Positions 62,924-64,000 of a DNA stretch of 64,000 nt are shown piece after piece. A model generated the notes under the pieces. The model did not search any database. It worked only from the letters and a program-made list of their open reading frames with translations, and was not told where the DNA came from. The DNA lies in contig CAKZLO010000048.1 in assembly GCA_937127125.1 (NCBI GenBank), positions 1 to 64,000 of the forward strand, written 5' to 3'. Both the position numbers and the translations under genes were made by a program. The stretch comes from an uncultured Ardenticatenia bacterium (GTDB lineage Bacteria; Chloroflexota; Anaerolineae; 4572-78; NAK82). The first letter of the stretch is position 1. The number at the start of each line of letters is the position of its first letter.

Positions 62924-63388
62924 GTGCGGTTCGTGGTGGACGTGATGCTAGGCAGCTTGGCGCGTTGGCTGCGCCGACTGGGCTATGACACGGACTATGC
63001 CAACGATCGAGATGACCGGGAGCTAGTACGCATCGCCCGAGCCGATGGACGTGTGTTGCTCACACGCGACAACGCCCTAGCAGCCCGGCGGGGCATCTCT
63101 GTACTGCTGATTGAAAGCCAAGCGCTCGATGAACAGCTGGCACAGGTAGTCCGCGCTTTTCCTCTCCCACCCGGTGCACAATTGCCACGCTGTTCAGAGT
63201 GCAACACTCTGCTACAAATTGCTTCCCCTGATGAAGTAGCAGAGAATGTGCCGGTCTACGTGCGCCGCACTCACGACCACTTCCGACGCTGTCCGGGCTG
63301 TGGACGCGTTTACTGGCCAGGCAGTCACTGGGAACGTATTCGGCACCGGCTGTGCTCGCTGGACCCGACGGCTCACGACCCCAAGTAG
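62924..63388 (+). CDS. Mut7-C RNase-domain protein (PIN-like, with zinc ribbon)
   Basis: The product begins VRFVVDVMLGSLARWLRRLGYDTDYANDRDDREL, the standard opening of the Mut7-C (DUF82) domain, a PIN-related fold with acidic active-site residues (the first D, and D in LLTRDNALAARR). The C-terminal half has a zinc ribbon with CSECNTL and CPGCGRVYWPGSHW. The 154-residue form starting at GTG 62924 is chosen because AAGGAG lies eight bases upstream and similarity begins there. An alternative ATG at 62906 lies six bases behind a TACAAT -10 element and could be used from a leaderless transcript. Confidence 0.9.
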   Translation: MRFVVDVMLGSLARWLRRLGYDTDYANDRDDRELVRIARADGRVLLTRDNALAARRGISVLLIESQALDEQLAQVVRAFPLPPGAQLPRCSECNTLLQIASPDEVAENVPVYVRRTHDHFRRCPGCGRVYWPGSHWERIRHRLCSLDPTAHDPK

Positions 63389-63456
63389 CGAAATGCTAAA
63401 CGAGCCCCGGGCGTGAAAAGCCTGAATGCTTGCTCCATATCCCATTAGAGCGTACT

Positions 63457-63661
63457 GAAAACGGATTCATCCTTGCCTTGGTCTTAACCGGTACCAACGC
63501 CAGAACCATGCCTGCGGCGGTGCAGTTGTTTATGCGGGAAACGGTATTTTGTGGGGCACATGACGGCAGCCGCGGTCATCATAATGCTTCCGACAGTAGT
63601 AGTTACTTTCTTAATCCAACGCTATTTGGTGCGCGGGCTGACGTTTGGCGCCATCAAATGA
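63457..63661 (+). pseudogene. remnant of a carbohydrate ABC permease (MalG type), truncated and frameshifted
   Basis: The plus strand holds the C-terminal part of a MalG-like permease in two frames. Frame one reads FILALVLTGTNARTMPAAVQ followed by LFMRETVF; after about 63551 the continuation HMTAAAVIIMLPTVVVTFLI, then QRYLVRGLTFGAIK and a stop, lies in another frame. One extra base in TTTTGTGGGG explains the break. Nothing recognisable precedes the fragment, so the 5' end of the gene is gone. It faces the intact permease end at the right edge. Confidence 0.7.
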
Positions 63662-63788
63662 GCCCGATAACCGCGCTCTACACCGTGTCTCGAGCTGGAC
63701 GACCATCCCAGCACGCAGACGCAGTTGTCGCAGTTGTCACGCAGAATGATCGCCAAACCACCTTGCCCATAGAAACATCCCAGATGAG

Positions 63789-64000
63789 CTACTTGACAGC
63801 CCCACTGACCAGCCCTCGGATGAAGTACTTCTGCCCAAACACATAGAGCACCACAATGGGCAACGTTGCGATGAACAATCCTGCCATCGTAACCGGGATA
63901 TCCACGTAGTGCTTGGAACGCAACGCTGCAATGCCCACCATAAGGGTCTTGAGCTCATCCTTCTGCATAAACACTAGCGCGATCAGCAGTTCGTTCCACA
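63789..64000 (-). CDS. carbohydrate ABC transporter permease, C-terminal part (runs off right edge)
   Basis: The last 70 codons of a MalG-type permease: WNELLIALVFMQ, then ELKTLMVGIAALRSKHYVDIPVTMAG, a last membrane helix (LFIATLPIVVLYVFG) and QKYFIRGLVSGAVK as the terminus. The 5' part lies beyond the window, so the gene is partial. It is distinct from the MalG at 24174-25070. The 127 bases between its stop and the pseudogene end show nothing. Confidence 0.88.
   Translation of the reverse strand, partial: WNELLIALVFMQKDELKTLMVGIAALRSKHYVDIPVTMAGLFIATLPIVVLYVFGQKYFIRGLVSGAVK

Noticed and set aside
63430-63846. 138-codon open frame taken as a gene
   Set aside because: Its first part carries permease-like sequence but after about 63551 the family sequence continues in another frame; it is a pseudogene remnant followed by random sequence.

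Overview
The window looks like chromosomal DNA of a bacterium, most likely a member of the Chloroflexota. This rests on protein resemblance only: a DUF3090/SCO1664 gene pair, an FHA-FtsW-PBP cluster, a large PTPS-related membrane protein, and a type III-A CRISPR locus with many accessory genes. Promoters of the -35/-10 type with consensus-like hexamers are readable in front of several operons, and two genes appear to be leaderless. I saw no rRNA, tRNA, insertion sequence or phage gene.

Left end (1-14444): a complete type III-A CRISPR-Cas operon on the minus strand. In transcription order it holds a small acidic repeat protein, cas10/csm1, csm2, csm3, csm4, csm5, a compact Card1/Can2-like CARF nuclease, a CARF-HEPN protein of the TIGR02221/Csx2 type with a Csx15-like domain at its C-terminus, cas6, cas1 and cas2. 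It ends in a putative leader and one candidate CRISPR repeat, so the array itself lies beyond the left edge. At the head of the locus stands a CARF-LuxR regulator (NE0113-type sensor plus HTH), divergent from a P-loop protein that carries what look like two Csx3 ring-nuclease-like units. Together these form a cyclic-oligoadenylate (cOA) circuit: Cas10 makes the signal, a CARF-HEPN RNase and a CARF-DNase respond, a CARF-HTH could turn it into transcription, and Csx15-like and Csx3-like parts could damp it. This is the most interesting part of the window.

Middle (14555-40020): fabH and fabF (fabH with a long disordered tail); a K+/H+-type antiporter and a PTPS-related membrane protein; a polyprenol-phosphate mannosyltransferase-like GT2; a sugar-type ABC importer (binding protein and two permeases) with an M20 peptidase; valyl-tRNA synthetase; a VTT-family membrane protein; ribosomal protein L25/Ctc behind a strong promoter; a Clp-family AAA protein whose first ATPase module has lost Walker B; a Nudix hydrolase; and a pair of UvrD-like genes followed by a transglutaminase-like gene.

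Right part (40131-64000): gyrA; the DUF3090/SCO1664 pair; a P-type Ca2+-ATPase-like pump; a Yip1 membrane protein; a MacAB-like export operon; then a cell-envelope cluster of two FHA-related genes, mtnP, ftsW/rodA and a PBP homologue lacking its catalytic motifs. A YbaK-family deacylase lies next to a ProRS-like protein with eroded class II motifs. Then come an EamA transporter, a TtcA-like tRNA thiolase, a PEP-synthase-like ATP-grasp protein and a Mut7-C protein. The window ends with a frameshifted remnant of one ABC permease and the 3' end of another running off the right edge.
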